Origin: Owenia fusiformis
Taxonomy: Eukaryota > Annelida > Polychaeta > Sabellida > Oweniidae
Length of the DNA: 64,000 nt
Direction: 5' to 3'
Assembly: GCA_903813345.2 (NCBI GenBank)
Contig: CAIIXF020000011.1
Location: 12,496,842-12,560,841, forward strand
The notes beneath the pieces were generated by a model. That model saw only the letters and a list, made by a program, of their open reading frames with translations. It was not told where the DNA came from and did no database searches. Every line of letters starts with the position of its first letter. Positions within the stretch are counted from its first letter, which is position 1. Of this stretch, positions 46,931 through 60,100 are shown one piece after another. The translations under genes were made by a program, and so were the position numbers.

Positions 46931-49150
46931 GAGGTGTCACACTGACCCGAAGTTGACCTGCCATATTTTATCTCAGAAAGTTAAGAGTCATTCTCAGGTA
47001 TCTACTTTCCTACCGTTCCAACATTTCAAATTATTATCCAATAGAATATTTTAATAAATAGATCTCTAGTTAAATCATTGGATGAAGATTATGAGAGTCA
47101 ACGAAGGAATGTTTTGGCTATATGATTCTACTGTAGAAATACAAAAGGATAGTACAAAAAGCTACTAGGGATCTATAAACAGATGAGCATAGGGATTGTT
47201 TTAACCCAGAGTAGTCCCAAAAAGTCTCCTAAGACAAAGATCAGATCTGGTGGAAGAAAGATTACACCCTCAGGTGCATTTTCAGATAACCAACTAATAA
47301 AATGTTTATACTACAAGTCTCTAAAATATTTCAGACAAACTAGCAGTACAAGCAGAATGGAACATTTGACGGTTTGGAAGTTAGGCAGTCTAGAGTCCTC
47401 TGAGCTTGGGGAGTTGCGAGGAAAGTGACTTCGGTAAGTCCAGGTTAATCTATTATTCATTATAGAAGTATTTTATATATATTAAGTTTACAGCAGAATC
47501 AAATCTAGCAAGATCCTTGTCATTCTATTCTAAAAATATAAAGTGCAGACTTTACTTCAGGAATACTAGAGTATTTTACCAAAGAATTTTACAATTATGT
47601 ATTTTATTTTATATATATGGCTTCCATATTTATATTTGGAAGAATTTAAAAATTTTCCCGATTTTCGCACTTTTAATCCTCAATAACTTACTGATTTACA
47701 ACACATTGTAGACCTTTGAGACATATTGTATCTGAGATTGTAAAGAATAGATCGCTAGCTCAATTTTGGTTGAAAATGACACTGCAAAATATACAGAGTG
47801 GGTATGGGTATACAGGTTACATTTCATACTTTTCAATAGATTGATTTTTTCCAGGAAAATGTCCAAAAACAAGCAGAAATGGCAATGTGTTAAACATGCA
47901 ACCAGGGAAACAACGACTGAGCTGTACAAGTCATTTGAAAAAACATTTGGAAAGTGATGAGGACCAATGAGAGCTCATGCTTTCAAGGAAAAATGAACAC
48001 TTAGCATAAACAATATCTGTTCCGAAAAGCAAGCCAGTTTGAATTAAATTTTTATCTCTATGACAAGTAACGGGACAGTACTTTTAAGATTGCATAGATA
48101 TAATGGCTTCATATCTGAAACATGCAATTTTTCTAGATTTATTCCCAACTTAAAATGGTCATTATTGCTTTTTGAAAATCAATACCATGTTAACTAATAG
48201 AGCATTTGTTCAAGCTCAAATTAGAATATTTATTCATTCCCGTTCACAAAAATAACAATATAACCCCTAAACAGTTAGGCTATAGATAATTACATTCATA
48301 GTAAAGGGGGTGAATAGATCTGCCGAGATCTGGGCACAATCTCGGAAATGAAATATCGAAATATCATCAAAGTTAATCCCATACTTAGTAGTGTTATAGG
48401 TAAATAACATGCTGGAATATAATTGATATCTGAGTTGAGCGGGAGATATACAAGGGTTATGTACTGGGAGGTTTTGAATACAGGTTTTATCCCTGCGGTC
48501 CGTCGGGATATACACATATTTCCCGAGGGATAAACCCTGTATCCAAAACCGACCGTACATAACAGATGTATTTCATACCTACTGATGTTCTTGGTACGTC
48601 ATATACCTTATAAAGTTCCAAAATTCAAAAATATACTTAAGATACACATTTTCTTGGTGTTTTAAAGTGGTTTTTAAGTTTCTGAGATTATCAAACTCAT
48701 AAATGTGAAAATCTTTTTTTTAAAATGTGAAAAAAAATTTGGGGAAAAATGGGAAATTTCAATGCATATTTAATTCTCATAATCTACTAAGTATAGGATA
48801 AATCAGTTATTAAATGCTCGATTTTTGATACAGTGTATATCCCTCAGTAAATACAATATAGTCACGATTTATTAGTTAAAATATGCCTAATTCAATTTTA
48901 AGACAAGCCAGAACGGCAAATCTCCCCTGCCCCTTAACCGTTTAGGGGTTAATAAAATACTCAATAAAACTTATTAACGATAGGATAGATTTTTGATAGA
49001 TGACATACGAGACTGTAATTATATTTAAGTTCAATTCTGTGTGTCAATATTCTCTATTTGGATGCTCAAAAAAGTTCTTGTGTATTAACTCATTAATTAT
49101 TGGAAAAACAATATACATTTGTTAATAAGTCAAAGCATAAGTTAGTTGTG
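46931..49150. other. Gene-poor stretch
   Basis: Short open frames at 47183-47428 and 47766-47957 have no recognisable motif. One palindrome (48456-48563) is annotated separately. Nothing else is seen. Confidence 0.4.
48456..48563. repeat. 108-bp palindrome
   Basis: GTTATGTACTGGGAGGTTTT and GGGTTTATCCCTCGGG-type sequence fold back on each other with a CGGTCCGTCGGGATATACAC loop. It resembles in style the palindrome at 63080-63212. Non-coding. Confidence 0.7.
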
Positions 49151-49199
49151 TTTTACCTTCACATGTGAAAATGTTAGGCTTAGTGTGTTATATATAATT

Positions 49200-52035
49200 T
49201 TACTGAACATCGGTGTCTACATCTTCCTGTACAGGAACTTTAAATTATGTTCATGTAATGATTCATTTAACTGGACGTTAGTCATTACTATCACTATATC
49301 TTGTTGATGGCATAATTAAGGTTACTAGAACATTCCTTGCATGTGTTGTCCTAACTTGATGTAACCAGAAGTTATGAATTTGCCATGTATGTGACAAGCA
49401 CGTTACAGTCTCTTTATTTTGGCAAAGTCGTTGTTAAGGTTGGTACTACATTCCTGGCTCGTGATATCTAAGTCGAACGTAACTTGTATACTCATTTATG
49501 CGTGTCCACACTTTTCTTTGCCTACAACGTTCTATAGTTAATGTTACCAGAACTTTAACTTGGCCATGTATATGTGACGTTGCATTAGCACGTTACAGTC
49601 TGTTATTTTATTTTTGCAGTCATTGTTAAGGTTGCTACTACATTCCTAGCACATGATATTTAAGTAAAATGTAACGTTGTATAAACATCTGTGCGAGTCC
49701 AGACCTTCCTGTGCCTACATCGGTCCAAGACAAACGTTACCAGAACTTTAAACTGGCCAGGTACATGTTACGTTGCATAAGCACATTTCAGTTTCACTAT
49801 TTTTGCGAAGTCATTGTTAAGGTTGGTTCTACATTCCTGGCACGTAATATTTAAGTCAAATGTAACGTTCTTTAAACATCTGTGCGAGTCCACACCTTCC
49901 TGTACCTACAACGTTCCATAATTAACGTACCAGAACTTAAAACTGGCCACGTATATGTGACGTTGCATAAGCACATTACAGTCTCGTTATTTTTGCGAAG
50001 TTATCGTTTAGGTTGGTTCTACGTTCCTGGCACGTGATATTTAAGTCAAATGTAACGTTCTTTGAACATCTGTGCGAGTCCACAACTTCCTGTACCTACA
50101 ACGTTCCATAATTAACGTATCAGAAATTTAGATTGGCCACGTATTTATGACGTAATGTAAGTACGTTACATTTTCGTTATTTTGGCGAAGTCATCGTCTA
50201 GGTTGGTTCCACGTTCCTGGCACGTGATATTTAAGTCAAATGTAACGTTCTTTAAACATCTGTGCGAGTCCACACCTTCCTGTACCTACAACGTTCCATA
50301 TCAACGTTACCAGAAATTTAGATTGGCCACGTATATATGACGTAATGTGAGTACGTTACATTTTCGTTATTTTGGTGACGTAATTGTTAAGGTCGCTACT
50401 ACGTTCCTGACACGTGATATTTAAGTCAAATGTAACGTTCTTTAAACATCTATGCGAGTCCACACCTTCCTGTACCTACAACGTTCCATATCAACGTTAC
50501 CAGAAATTTAGATTGGCCACGTATATATGACGTAATGTAAGTACGTTACAGTTTCGTTATTTTGGCGACGTAATTGTTAAGGTCGCTACTACGTTCCTGA
50601 CATGTGATATTTAAGTCAAATGTAACGTTCTTTAAACATCTATGCGAGTCCACACCTTCCTGTACCTACAACGTTCCATATCAACGTTACCAGAAATTTA
50701 GATTGGCCACGTATATATGACGTAATGTAAGTACGTTACATTTTCGTTATTTTGGCGAAGTCATCGTTTAGGTTGGTTCTACGTTCCTGGCACGTGATAT
50801 TTAAGTCTAATGTAACGTTCTTTAAACATCTGTGCGAGTCCACACCTTCCTGTACCTACAACGTTCCATATCAACGTTACCAGAAATTTAGATTGGCCAC
50901 GTATTTATGACGTAATGTAAGTACGTTACATTTTCGTTATTTTGGTGACGTAATTGTTAAGGTCACTACTACGTTCCTGACACGTGATATTTAAGTCAAA
51001 TGTAACGTTCTTTAAACATCTATGCGAGTCCACACCTTCCTGTACCTACAACGTTCCATATCAACGTTACCAGAAATTTAGATTGGCCACGTATATATGA
51101 CGTAATGTAAGTACGTTACAGTTCCGTTATTTTGGCAACGTTATTGTTAAGGTCGCTACTACGTTCCTGACACGTGATATGTAAGTCAAATGTAACGTTC
51201 TTTAAACATCTGTGCGAGTCCACACCTTCCTGTACCTACAACGTTCCATATCAACGTTACCAGAAATTTAGATTGGCCACGTATTTATGACGTAATGTAA
51301 GTACGTTACCTTTTCGTTATTTTGGTGACGTAATTGTTAAGGTCGCTACTACGTTCCTGACACGTGATATTTAAGTCAAATGTAACGTTCTTTAAACATC
51401 TATGCGAGTCCACACTTTCCTGTACCTACAACGTTCCATATCAACGTTACCAGAAATTTAGATTGGCCACGTATATATGACGTAATGTAAGTACGTTACA
51501 GTTTCGTTATTTTGGCAACGTTATTGTTAAGGTCGCTACTACGTTCCTGACACGTGATATGTAAGTCAAATGTAACGTTCTTTAAACATCTGTGCGAGTC
51601 CACACCTTCCTGTACCTACAACGTTCCATATCAACGTTACCAGAAATTTAGATTGGCCACGTATTTATGACGTAATGTAAGTACGTTACCTTTTCGTTAT
51701 TTTGGTGACGTAATTGTTAAGGTCGCTACTACGTTCCTGACACGTGATATTTAAGTCAAATGTAACGTTCTTTAAACATCTATGCGAGTCCACACTTTCC
51801 TGTACCTACAACGTTCCATATCAACGTTACCAGAAATTTAGATTGGCCACGTATATATGACGTAATGTAAGTACGTTACAGTTTCGTTATTTTGGCGACG
51901 TAATTGTTAAGGTCGCTACTACGTTCCTGACACGTGATATTTAAGTCAAATGTAACGTTCTTTAAACATCTGTGCGAGTCCACACCTTCCTGTACCTACA
52001 ACGTTCCATATTTAACGTTGCTACAACTTGAGACA
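49200..52035 (-). repeat. 190-bp satellite array, ~15 units
   Basis: ACGTTCCATA recurs at 49911, 50101, 50291, 50481, 50671, 50861, 51051, 51241, 51431, 51621, 51811 and 52001, exactly 190 bp apart. Diverged units extend left to about 49200. Units carry CACGTGATATTTAAGTCAAA, TGTGCGAGTCCACACC and GATTGGCCACGTAT, with variants such as ATATATGACG/ATTTATGACG alternating, which suggests recent 380-bp homogenisation. Confidence 0.92.
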
Positions 52036-52081
52036 TATATTCTGACGACGTTATCACAACGTAAAATTGTTAGCTGGGTAC

Positions 52082-52809
52082 AAGCCTTATATGGATCTAT
52101 CACTTGATATTCAAAATAGCGGACAACGGTCAGTTTGATTCCTAGTATATGGTCATGTAAGCCGAATCGAATACGAAGGCTGAACTTCGGGAGATCTCCC
52201 CCCTGACCTGAACGTAAAGTGCGATGCGCGCGCAACAAATTATGTAAACTCTTTAAGTTCGACTCAGGGGGGGGGGAGATTTCCCAAAGATGACCTATCA
52301 TATTAGCACGTTCGAAAACAAATTTTATAAACAGGCCTCAATTTGACATTGAAATGGATCTCTAAATGTTTAATGTAGTTTTATGACTATTCTCTACAAG
52401 TATGGATCGAGTAACTTCAATAGTATTACCGAAGGTTTGAAATGATGATGTTGAACTGATGTAAACGCCATTCCCACGATTTCAAATTTAAATTTGCGCA
52501 TGCGCAGCACTGAGAGAGCACGTGCTCATGATTGTTCACGTGATCGAATCCTGCAATTTGATTGGAGATGATGCAAGAGATGATGTAATGGGGAATCCCT
52601 GAATACGATAGAATATGAAAGAATTATGCGGGCTACTCACTCCTCCTGAGTTCGACTTGTTTTATAATCCCATCGACGTGTAGATTCAATGTAATTTCAA
52701 TTGGGTTAGTTGGGTTTTAGTCTTGCGATAAACCTGTAACACGAGGGATTGTGAGTAAGGTTGAGATAACATATAACTTTCTAGTACTTATTTCACGGTC
52801 TCAATCATT
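52082..52809. other. Stretch between satellite element and right arm
   Basis: No gene recognised. It includes a run of G near 52268, CACGTGCTCATGATTGTTCA-like text and a palindromic ATTTAAATTTGCGCATGCGC. Confidence 0.4.
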
Positions 52810-53856
52810 TTATACGGCCATTGAGATGCGAAACTCTAGCTAGCAAAAGTATGTTTATATATGTTCTTAATTTGAAAGTAGCATATCTGTCGAATAGTTG
52901 AGTATGCATCTAAATTGCTCAAAATAAATCGTTTGTGGGTAAACTAGCCCCAGGAAAATGGCATATATTTCCTGAGATGATTACCATAGCCATTTTCAAA
53001 TATATGCTAGCACCCCTAGTTTACATATATTGAGCTAATCCAATTATGTGATGTTACTAAACAGAACAAATCAGAAGGTCTACCGCAGCAAACGATATGA
53101 TATGTTAGATGAGCTTGTTAAATACGTTATTGCTCTTGATGTGAGATGTTGAGGACGGTGTTAATGCAATACCTGTACGTCATGATCTATAAATTAAATT
53201 CGTAAACTTATTATCAAAACTGCTTATATACGCCATGTTTTGAAAATGTTCGAAACTTTACTACGATATGATAGAAGCGCGTGATTAATATTGTATTGCC
53301 CTTGTGATATGTTGAGGTCGGTGTTAATGCAATTCGTTCATGGTATATCAATCAGAATAAGAATGGAGAGCTTTAAAGGTTAATGTCATCGAGCGTCCGG
53401 AATGGAGCTTCCTGAATACAAGCGTCGGGTTAAATAGCGTCCAGAATAGAGCGTCCTGATTGCAGAAAGCGACCGGTTAAATAGCGTCCAGAATAGAGCG
53501 TCCAGAATGGAGCGTCTGGAATAGAGCGTCTGGAATCGATAGCGTCCGGTTTAATAGTGAGCGTCCAGAATGGAGCGTCCGGAATAGAGCGTCTGGAATC
53601 GATAGCGTCTGGTTTAATAGTGGGCGTCTAGAATGGAGCGTCCTGAATAGATAGCGTTCGGTTTCAGAGCGTCCAGAATAGATAGCGTCGGGAATAGGTA
53701 AATAGCGTCTGGAATAGAACATTAGCGTCAGGAATGGAGAGCGTTCGCTTTTAGAGCGTCTGGAATAAAGAGCACACGAAATCGTACATTTTCGTGCACC
53801 TAAATAGCGAAATTATGTCTGTAAACTTTTGACACAAAATTTACACCATATCGTGT
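52810..53856 (-). repeat. Right arm of the 24-kb inverted-repeat block
   Basis: Inverse of 29690-30830: TAGCATATCTGTCGAATAGT, TATATGCTAGCACCCCTA, GGTCTACCGCAGCAAACGAT, TTGAGGTCGGTGTTAATGCA, the GCGTCC minisatellite and GTACATTTTCGTGCACCTAA appear in mirrored order. The copies differ by scattered substitutions and small indels, so the duplication is not very recent. Confidence 0.85.
53389..53768 (-). repeat. AGCGTC minisatellite, inverted partner of 29772-30196
   Basis: About 25 units of 14-15 bp of TGGAATAGAGCGTC, CGGTTAAATAGCGTC and TGGAATCGATAGCGTC types. The unit order is partly the mirror of the left array. Confidence 0.85.
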
Positions 53857-55003
53857 AGTGCGTGCGCATGTAGCTAGGATGCTGACATTGTATAGTACTA
53901 TATATATATTGTCTGTATATTGAACTGACTATAAATAAAATATTATTTTTATCTAAATCTGTTACCTATATTTTAAGGAAATATGTGACATTACCACGCC
54001 CCCCTAAAAAGTCGGAAAATTCATGTTTTGCCTCATCGTTTTTTACAAAATTTGACTCTTCGCTCACAGTTATTATCACACGCCCCCCCCCCCCTAACAA
54101 AAAATCCTGGATCCGCAAGTGATTACGGTCTGTTTGACTTATGGTTTGAGAATTATTTTCATATCAACCTATAAATACTTTTAATTGAAAATGGTCGTTC
54201 AAACAGCTTATTTTATGCATAGACTAGCTTACTTTCGCATAACAGGTATCGGAAAAATACCAATTATCACACTTAATGTGATTTGGCATGTCACGATTCT
54301 AAAATAGATTCCTAAAATATTGAATCGATTATACAGAAAGTATCATTTTAGATAAGTAAATATAAAAAACACAATACAAAACATTACAATACAACATTTA
54401 CAATACAAGGAAAGGGTTTTGAAATAATAGGTCTAAAATGTCTGCCTTAAAATTTACTCAGCACGCTAAATGTGTGATCTGTTCTAGATATTCAAATTAA
54501 AAAACATCCGCAACAACTCAATTCAATCAATGAAACTGTTTTGCTATACAATACGTAGACAAAATTTAACAGACAAATGCTTTTAGAACATAAAATTTAG
54601 AATACAGTCTAGAATACAGTCATTTACATTTGTAGTGTGGCTTCGATTCGATTCGATTTACTCAATTATTCCTTTTTGTTTCGTCTTTAATATACTTCAT
54701 AATTGACAACTTGTCTTAATAGGTTGGAGCGAATAGATTCCCATAAGTGACCATTATAATTTTTAGAAAAAAGAAATTCTTCCAACCCCCCGAACCTCCT
54801 CTCCCTACTGCCATGAGTATTAATAACTTGTTTCACCCCAAGATCGGTTTATACAACCTTGCAGGAAATACAGTGAGTGCTTCAGTCGAATGCCTCATTG
54901 ATCTGTGTACACAATATCATTCTTCGTGTTGTGAAAACATGTTGAACTTCCTCTTGGGTCTTTCTTTCATTTTGAAGTGTTGAAAGGTACCTTTAAAGAT
55001 ACA

Positions 55004-55073
55004 AGGTCGTTCAATAAGTTCACGGAGAAATGCTATCATTTCAAAGATTTTCCGTGAACCTATTGAACGACCT
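55004..55073. mobile_element. 70-bp mariner-type hairpin
   Basis: AGGTCGTTCAATAAGTTCAC at the left is inverted as GTGAACCTATTGAACGACCT at the right, with TA two to three bases outside each end. Sequence and size fit a minimal Tc1/mariner MITE. Confidence 0.65.
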
Positions 55074-55154
55074 GGTATATTAATATAATGAGCGGGGTAA
55101 TGACTCTTACCAAACATATAACTTAAATTAAATCCAATACATTTTAATAGATTA

Positions 55155-55390
55155 GATGCAAGTAGAAATAACCTTGATTTACGTCATTAAATATTCAAAA
55201 TTTGGTCAAGGTGATATCATATTTGAAATCTACATGTAGAAAAACATCTAAATATGTTGTTTACACAACTATTTTTATTATCAACTTTGAAAATTAAATT
55301 TTCTTTGAAAATGTGACTTCTAGACCGGGAAGATTTCTCATAGACCCCATGTAATAAAATTACAAATCGTAAAACATATTTTCTTCTCTT
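55155..55390 (-). mobile_element. GATGCGAGTAG MITE fragment, copy 3
   Basis: GATGCAAGTAG, then TAACCTTGATTTACGTCA, CAAAATTTGGTCAA, and TCATAGACCCCATGTAAT are the inverse of the right half of copy 2 at 35081-35494. The other end is missing. Confidence 0.6.
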
Positions 55391-57104
55391 TTATTTTATT
55401 TTACTGAACATATTTTCATTTGTATAATTATCAGAGACGCGCGTTATTTGAAAACTGATCCACTCAATTTTCAAGTTAAATGAAACTTTGTAATATATCT
55501 GCGTGAGTGAGCGCAGCGAACGACCGCGCGAATAAGAGGTCTGGGAAAATTTCGAAAATTGAATATCATTTGGTGCATTCTGACCAATTTCAGAGTGTAT
55601 CCATGATTCACAGGAAAAAACATGCTCCAAAAAGTTAACTGAACATATCTTAAACACATGCATGTGACGACGATTATAGGAACTATTCAAAGACCCTACA
55701 GCCCACACTTATCACAATTTTTTCACTTTGCATGAACCCGTCAGGGTCACGTAGTTGACCAGCCATTAAGATAATAGATCAATTAGGACAAGCTGCTGAT
55801 ACAAACGTAAAGCGTTTACTGTCAAGCGTTTACTGTCATTGTTAAATCACATTTCGAGAATACATACGTAGTATTGTATTGTATAATTACTTTTAAGTAC
55901 GAAGCAATATTATGAATTTGAAATTTGGAAATTATGGTTGACATTTTGGAAATGTGGTTCGCAAAATTAGACAAATGGCACTGAATGAAACACCGTATTA
56001 AGGTTGCTCTCTCGGATTTCTTGAAAAATGTGCAGCTATCAGTCACCCAGGCCCCAGTTTATTGAATCGTTTAATATGTGTATTATGCTAATACTGCTCT
56101 TTGAGCCTAGCTAGAATAATGTACCATTGTAAGAGCATTGATGATTTTGTGAAATGAATAAAAACAATCACTTTGGTCTTAATTTCTATAGTTTTAGTTG
56201 AAAAACGTTCTATATTTTAATATTCTTCAATCTGTAAACGTTTACTCATGCCTGGGTACGCTCGTGGCTGTGATAAGTTTCCTTGTTGCTGGCCTTTTGA
56301 ATGATTATTTTATTTGAGGATCGACGAGGCGTCCGTCCGTTGGTCCGGGCCATGTGTAAAATAATGGATTGAACTAAAACTATGCTACTTAACAGGATAT
56401 GTTACGCAACTGTCTCTGAGAATATCAATCCATTAAGAAATGACATCTGTCGGGAAAACCTGTTGAACTTACCCATCATAAAATACCAATCGTATATGAC
56501 GTGCAAATTAGTTAATAAAAACCTTGTCATGAATTTAGCAAAATATAAGGAATCAAATCTCAAGAACAAATTAAGAAAACGATTATACAGGCCTCCGCCA
56601 TTATGACGATTCCTAAGCCAGACGGTATTTTCCAAGAACTGTAGCCTCAAAGAGTTTTAATATAGGTGTGCCCTCTTCGTGTCCCTAAATACATATAGCG
56701 ACAGCTTGCATTCACAACAATCAAACAGATGTAGTTTATACTCGTTCAGGGCCAGCTTGTTAAGTACGTTAAACAACTTGAGTATTTTCAATAGAATTAA
56801 TTGCAATTATTTGCACTATTTTACTTGGTAATTAGAGAGGTCGAACAATTATGCCATGTGAGATGAACATTGATATCAGGGAACATATGTAACACATTCG
56901 TCTTTAATTAATGAACATTTATTTTTGCCTGACTAAAAATGCCGATTCTATATTGGAAAACAGAAATAATATCTCATCAAATTTAATAAAACCCGGATTA
57001 AACAAGAAGTATGAAATGAGGCTATCTTCTTACATCAAAATATAATCATGGATTAGTTAAATCATTATGACATTTTGATAGGGATATCAAAAGTTAAAAA
57101 CAAA

Positions 57105-60100
57105 ATGGAGGACTATATCTCGCCATGGAGAGGGAGGTCAACACTCGAAGAAATATCATTAATATTATTTTTGCTGCATTGGTTCACTACAGTGGCTGCA
57201 AAAAGTAAGTACAAAAATAGCACAAACAATTTTGTACCTCGATATTATTACCTTCCGATGAATAACACCAGTGAATACAATTGATATTCAAGAATTCCTC
57301 CTCAAAGAATCGTATTTTTTCACCGTTCCCAAAATTATACATAGTACCGTTTACTTATTTTTAGTGTAGATAATACTGTAAGACAAACTCATTTGTCGTG
57401 AATCAAAGATGAGTTTTATATTCCTCGGTCAATATGCTGTTTGATACAGCAAATTAAAAAAATATGTTCGTTTATTTTGTCCTACCCTGTGGGTTGATCA
57501 GAAGCGACAATCTTTTAACAATACATAGTCGAAGTTCAATGAAATCAAGACGCTATATTTATGTGTTTTATATCTTCCAGATGAGACTGAATATCCAATG
57601 CAAAATGCAAGCAGTTGTTTTAACGTGAAGGGTGTCCCAATATTGCATCTCAAATGTGCCCCGAATAGTATCATCAAGGTACACGAGGCATTCCATGGCG
57701 TGCCAAGATCCAACTCTACATGTTGGTACGATGGTCTACCTAGTCAGTGCACCCAGCCTGCAGTTATGGATTATAACTGTAATGGACGATATACGTGCTC
57801 CGTACCCGTGAGCAATCCCTTCTTAGTCAACTGTAGAACTTATGCACAATATATGCAAGTAAATTATACTTGTGTTCCTAGTAAGTATACACTATAAGTA
57901 TACACTCTATTTAGACAAATATTGTAGAACTAATGCCAAACACAAGTGACATGTATGCAAGGACCCTCTGTGAGCAAAATATGCAAGCAAATTTTACTTG
58001 TGTCCCTATTAAGTACATACATGTAAACTGAATTTAGTCAACTGAAGAACTTACTCCAAACACGATCGCGAGGGTATGCAAAACCCTTTGTGATCAGAAT
58101 ACGCAAGTCAATTAACGTGTATCCCTAGACACACTGTGTCTAGTCAACAGTAGTATTTGCAAATGACAGTTAATTTAAAATTCATTTCATCCTCCGAATG
58201 ACGGGCTCGAGGCATCATCCACTACATCCATTGCTTCTTCCAAGAAGAACGAGGTGGAGGCCTGTGTTCGGAGGAGTGCTTAATTCATTTCATATTTTCC
58301 ATTTCAGGAGAAGAACTAATAGACATTTGCAGGAGTAGTGATCAGACATTAAAACATGGATTTCTCAGAACTCCTAACTTTCCCCATAGAAACTATTCAG
58401 GCAATCTTGACTGTGCGTGTAAACTGACAGTGAAAGAGCACGAGGAGAGCATTGCTCTGAAATTATTAGATTTAGGAATAAATACAACAAGTTTGACTAA
58501 ATGTAACAATGATTGGCTGAAAATAGGAGAATATAGTAAAAGATGTGGTCATATACCACCAGAGGATCTCCCTGAGAATATAGAAATTCAGAGTGGTAAT
58601 ACGTTACTTCACTTCCACTCAGATGGCTGGTATAATGCTAAAGGATTCTGGGTAGAATTTTCAGGTGAGCCCAAATTGCCTGTTCTGTGTTTAAGGCGAT
58701 TCCACATGATAAGAATTTAATGTAATTGTCATGGTTGGAATTCCAATTTCTGATGAAGTTCAATTTTTATCGCACCCTTGGGTGCTATATTGTAATCAGT
58801 TCGCCGAGCGGCGGCTGGTCGGTCAGGTCAGTTGGCGAATAGGCGTGCGTCCCGATTAATCTTGTCTACAGGTTTCCAGCCAAGCTGTTTCGGAGATTCA
58901 TCTGAAAATTTCAGGGATGTTTTACCTATTAAAGTTTAGAACTGATTAGATTTTCGGAATTCTGGGTAAAATCCTTTTGGATTTTCCGGCCAAAAATATT
59001 GTCTGTTGAGGCTTGTCTACAAATTTCCACCAAATCGTTTAAGTGATTGATCTGAAATTTTCAGGGATGTGTCTCCCTATGGAAGTTTAGAACTGATTAG
59101 GCAGTCTGGGTAAATGTTAAAGCGACCATTTTAGACTTAAAGTCCCAAAAACTGTCTATTCTATTCTAGGGTGTGATTCTGTTCACCCTATGTCTTGTCA
59201 AATTTGATATGGATATATACAGGATATGATAAAATTTATTGTTCAAAATCAAATGTTGAAATTATAAGGTTGTTGAAATATTTTATTTAATTTTGTCAAT
59301 GCACGAAAAATGTCTCGGTCAATATTTCGATGTTGCGAATAGTTTAATAAAAACTGATATCCATCGATACATTTTTTCATCTTTTAGCGTATTATTTGGA
59401 TTAATCTCATCTATTCCAGCATTTGGGAAAGAAATAAACATTAAATGTGGACCGTTTAGACGAAGAAAGACTAGCAAAGAAATATCACAATTGACCACAG
59501 CACCTCCTACACTTAGCATTAGACCAACATTTAAAGTGAAAGAAGTGCTGCCTAAAATCAATGTAATAGTGGATGGTAATGATGTTGATAATGATCAGAG
59601 TGAAAATGAAGAGGAGGTGAGAGACTACGATGATGAGGAAGGTGAAGAAGAATATGTTATAATGGATGAAGATGAATATCCTAGTGATGATGATGACAAT
59701 GATGATTATTATGCTCAAGGATCAAATGAAGACGGCCCACCAAGACTATTAGCAAACGTAGACCAAGGTAAGTTCTTAATGATTAACGTACTTGTGGTCC
59801 ATAACACAATCAAAATATAATCGAGGTTTTACCAAATATAACAGAAATTAAAGTACCTCAAAATTGTAAATGAAACATTTGATTTATCCGCATAAGAAAA
59901 ATTGCAATTATGCATACATGTACACCAAAATAACCTCATAACACTTCAATGTATTTTAATGCACTACCTTTTTGACAATGTAAGTGTGGTACCAAAATAG
60001 ACTATAATTGAACATATGAAAAAATGCATTAACGAGCAGTGCATTTGAAATGTCAATAATACTAATTATATATATATATATATGTCTTTTTCAGTTCAGA

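Larger units (their letters stand above)
38331..52081. mobile_element. Candidate large satellite-ended element (~13.7 kb)
   Basis: TACCCAGCAAACA at 38329 and TGTTAGCTGGGTA ending about 52080 are inverted, and each leads directly into a tandem array rich in ACGTTGT/AACGT words (119-bp units at the left, 190-bp units at the right). TA next to both ends would fit a TA duplication, but this cannot be separated from the ends themselves. The inside has no recognisable transposase and holds later insertions (43058-44070, 44996-46271). Pairing the two ends into one element is inference. Confidence 0.45.
53857..57104. other. Intergenic stretch before the lectin-CUB gene
   Basis: Holds a relic ending ATCCTGGATCCGC (about 53990-54120), a mariner-type hairpin (55004-55073) and a fragment of a GATGCGAGTAG element (55155-55390). 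The open frame at 56382-56606 and the minus frame at 55391-55708 show nothing I recognise. Confidence 0.45.

Noticed and set aside
55391-55708. 105-codon minus-strand frame
   Set aside because: Codon text resembles a dispersed GAGCGCAGCGAACG-type repeat read by chance; overlapping frames in other phases are equally open.
56382-56606. 74-codon plus frame near the lectin-CUB gene
   Set aside because: No recognisable motif and no clear junctions; composition follows the AT-rich background.
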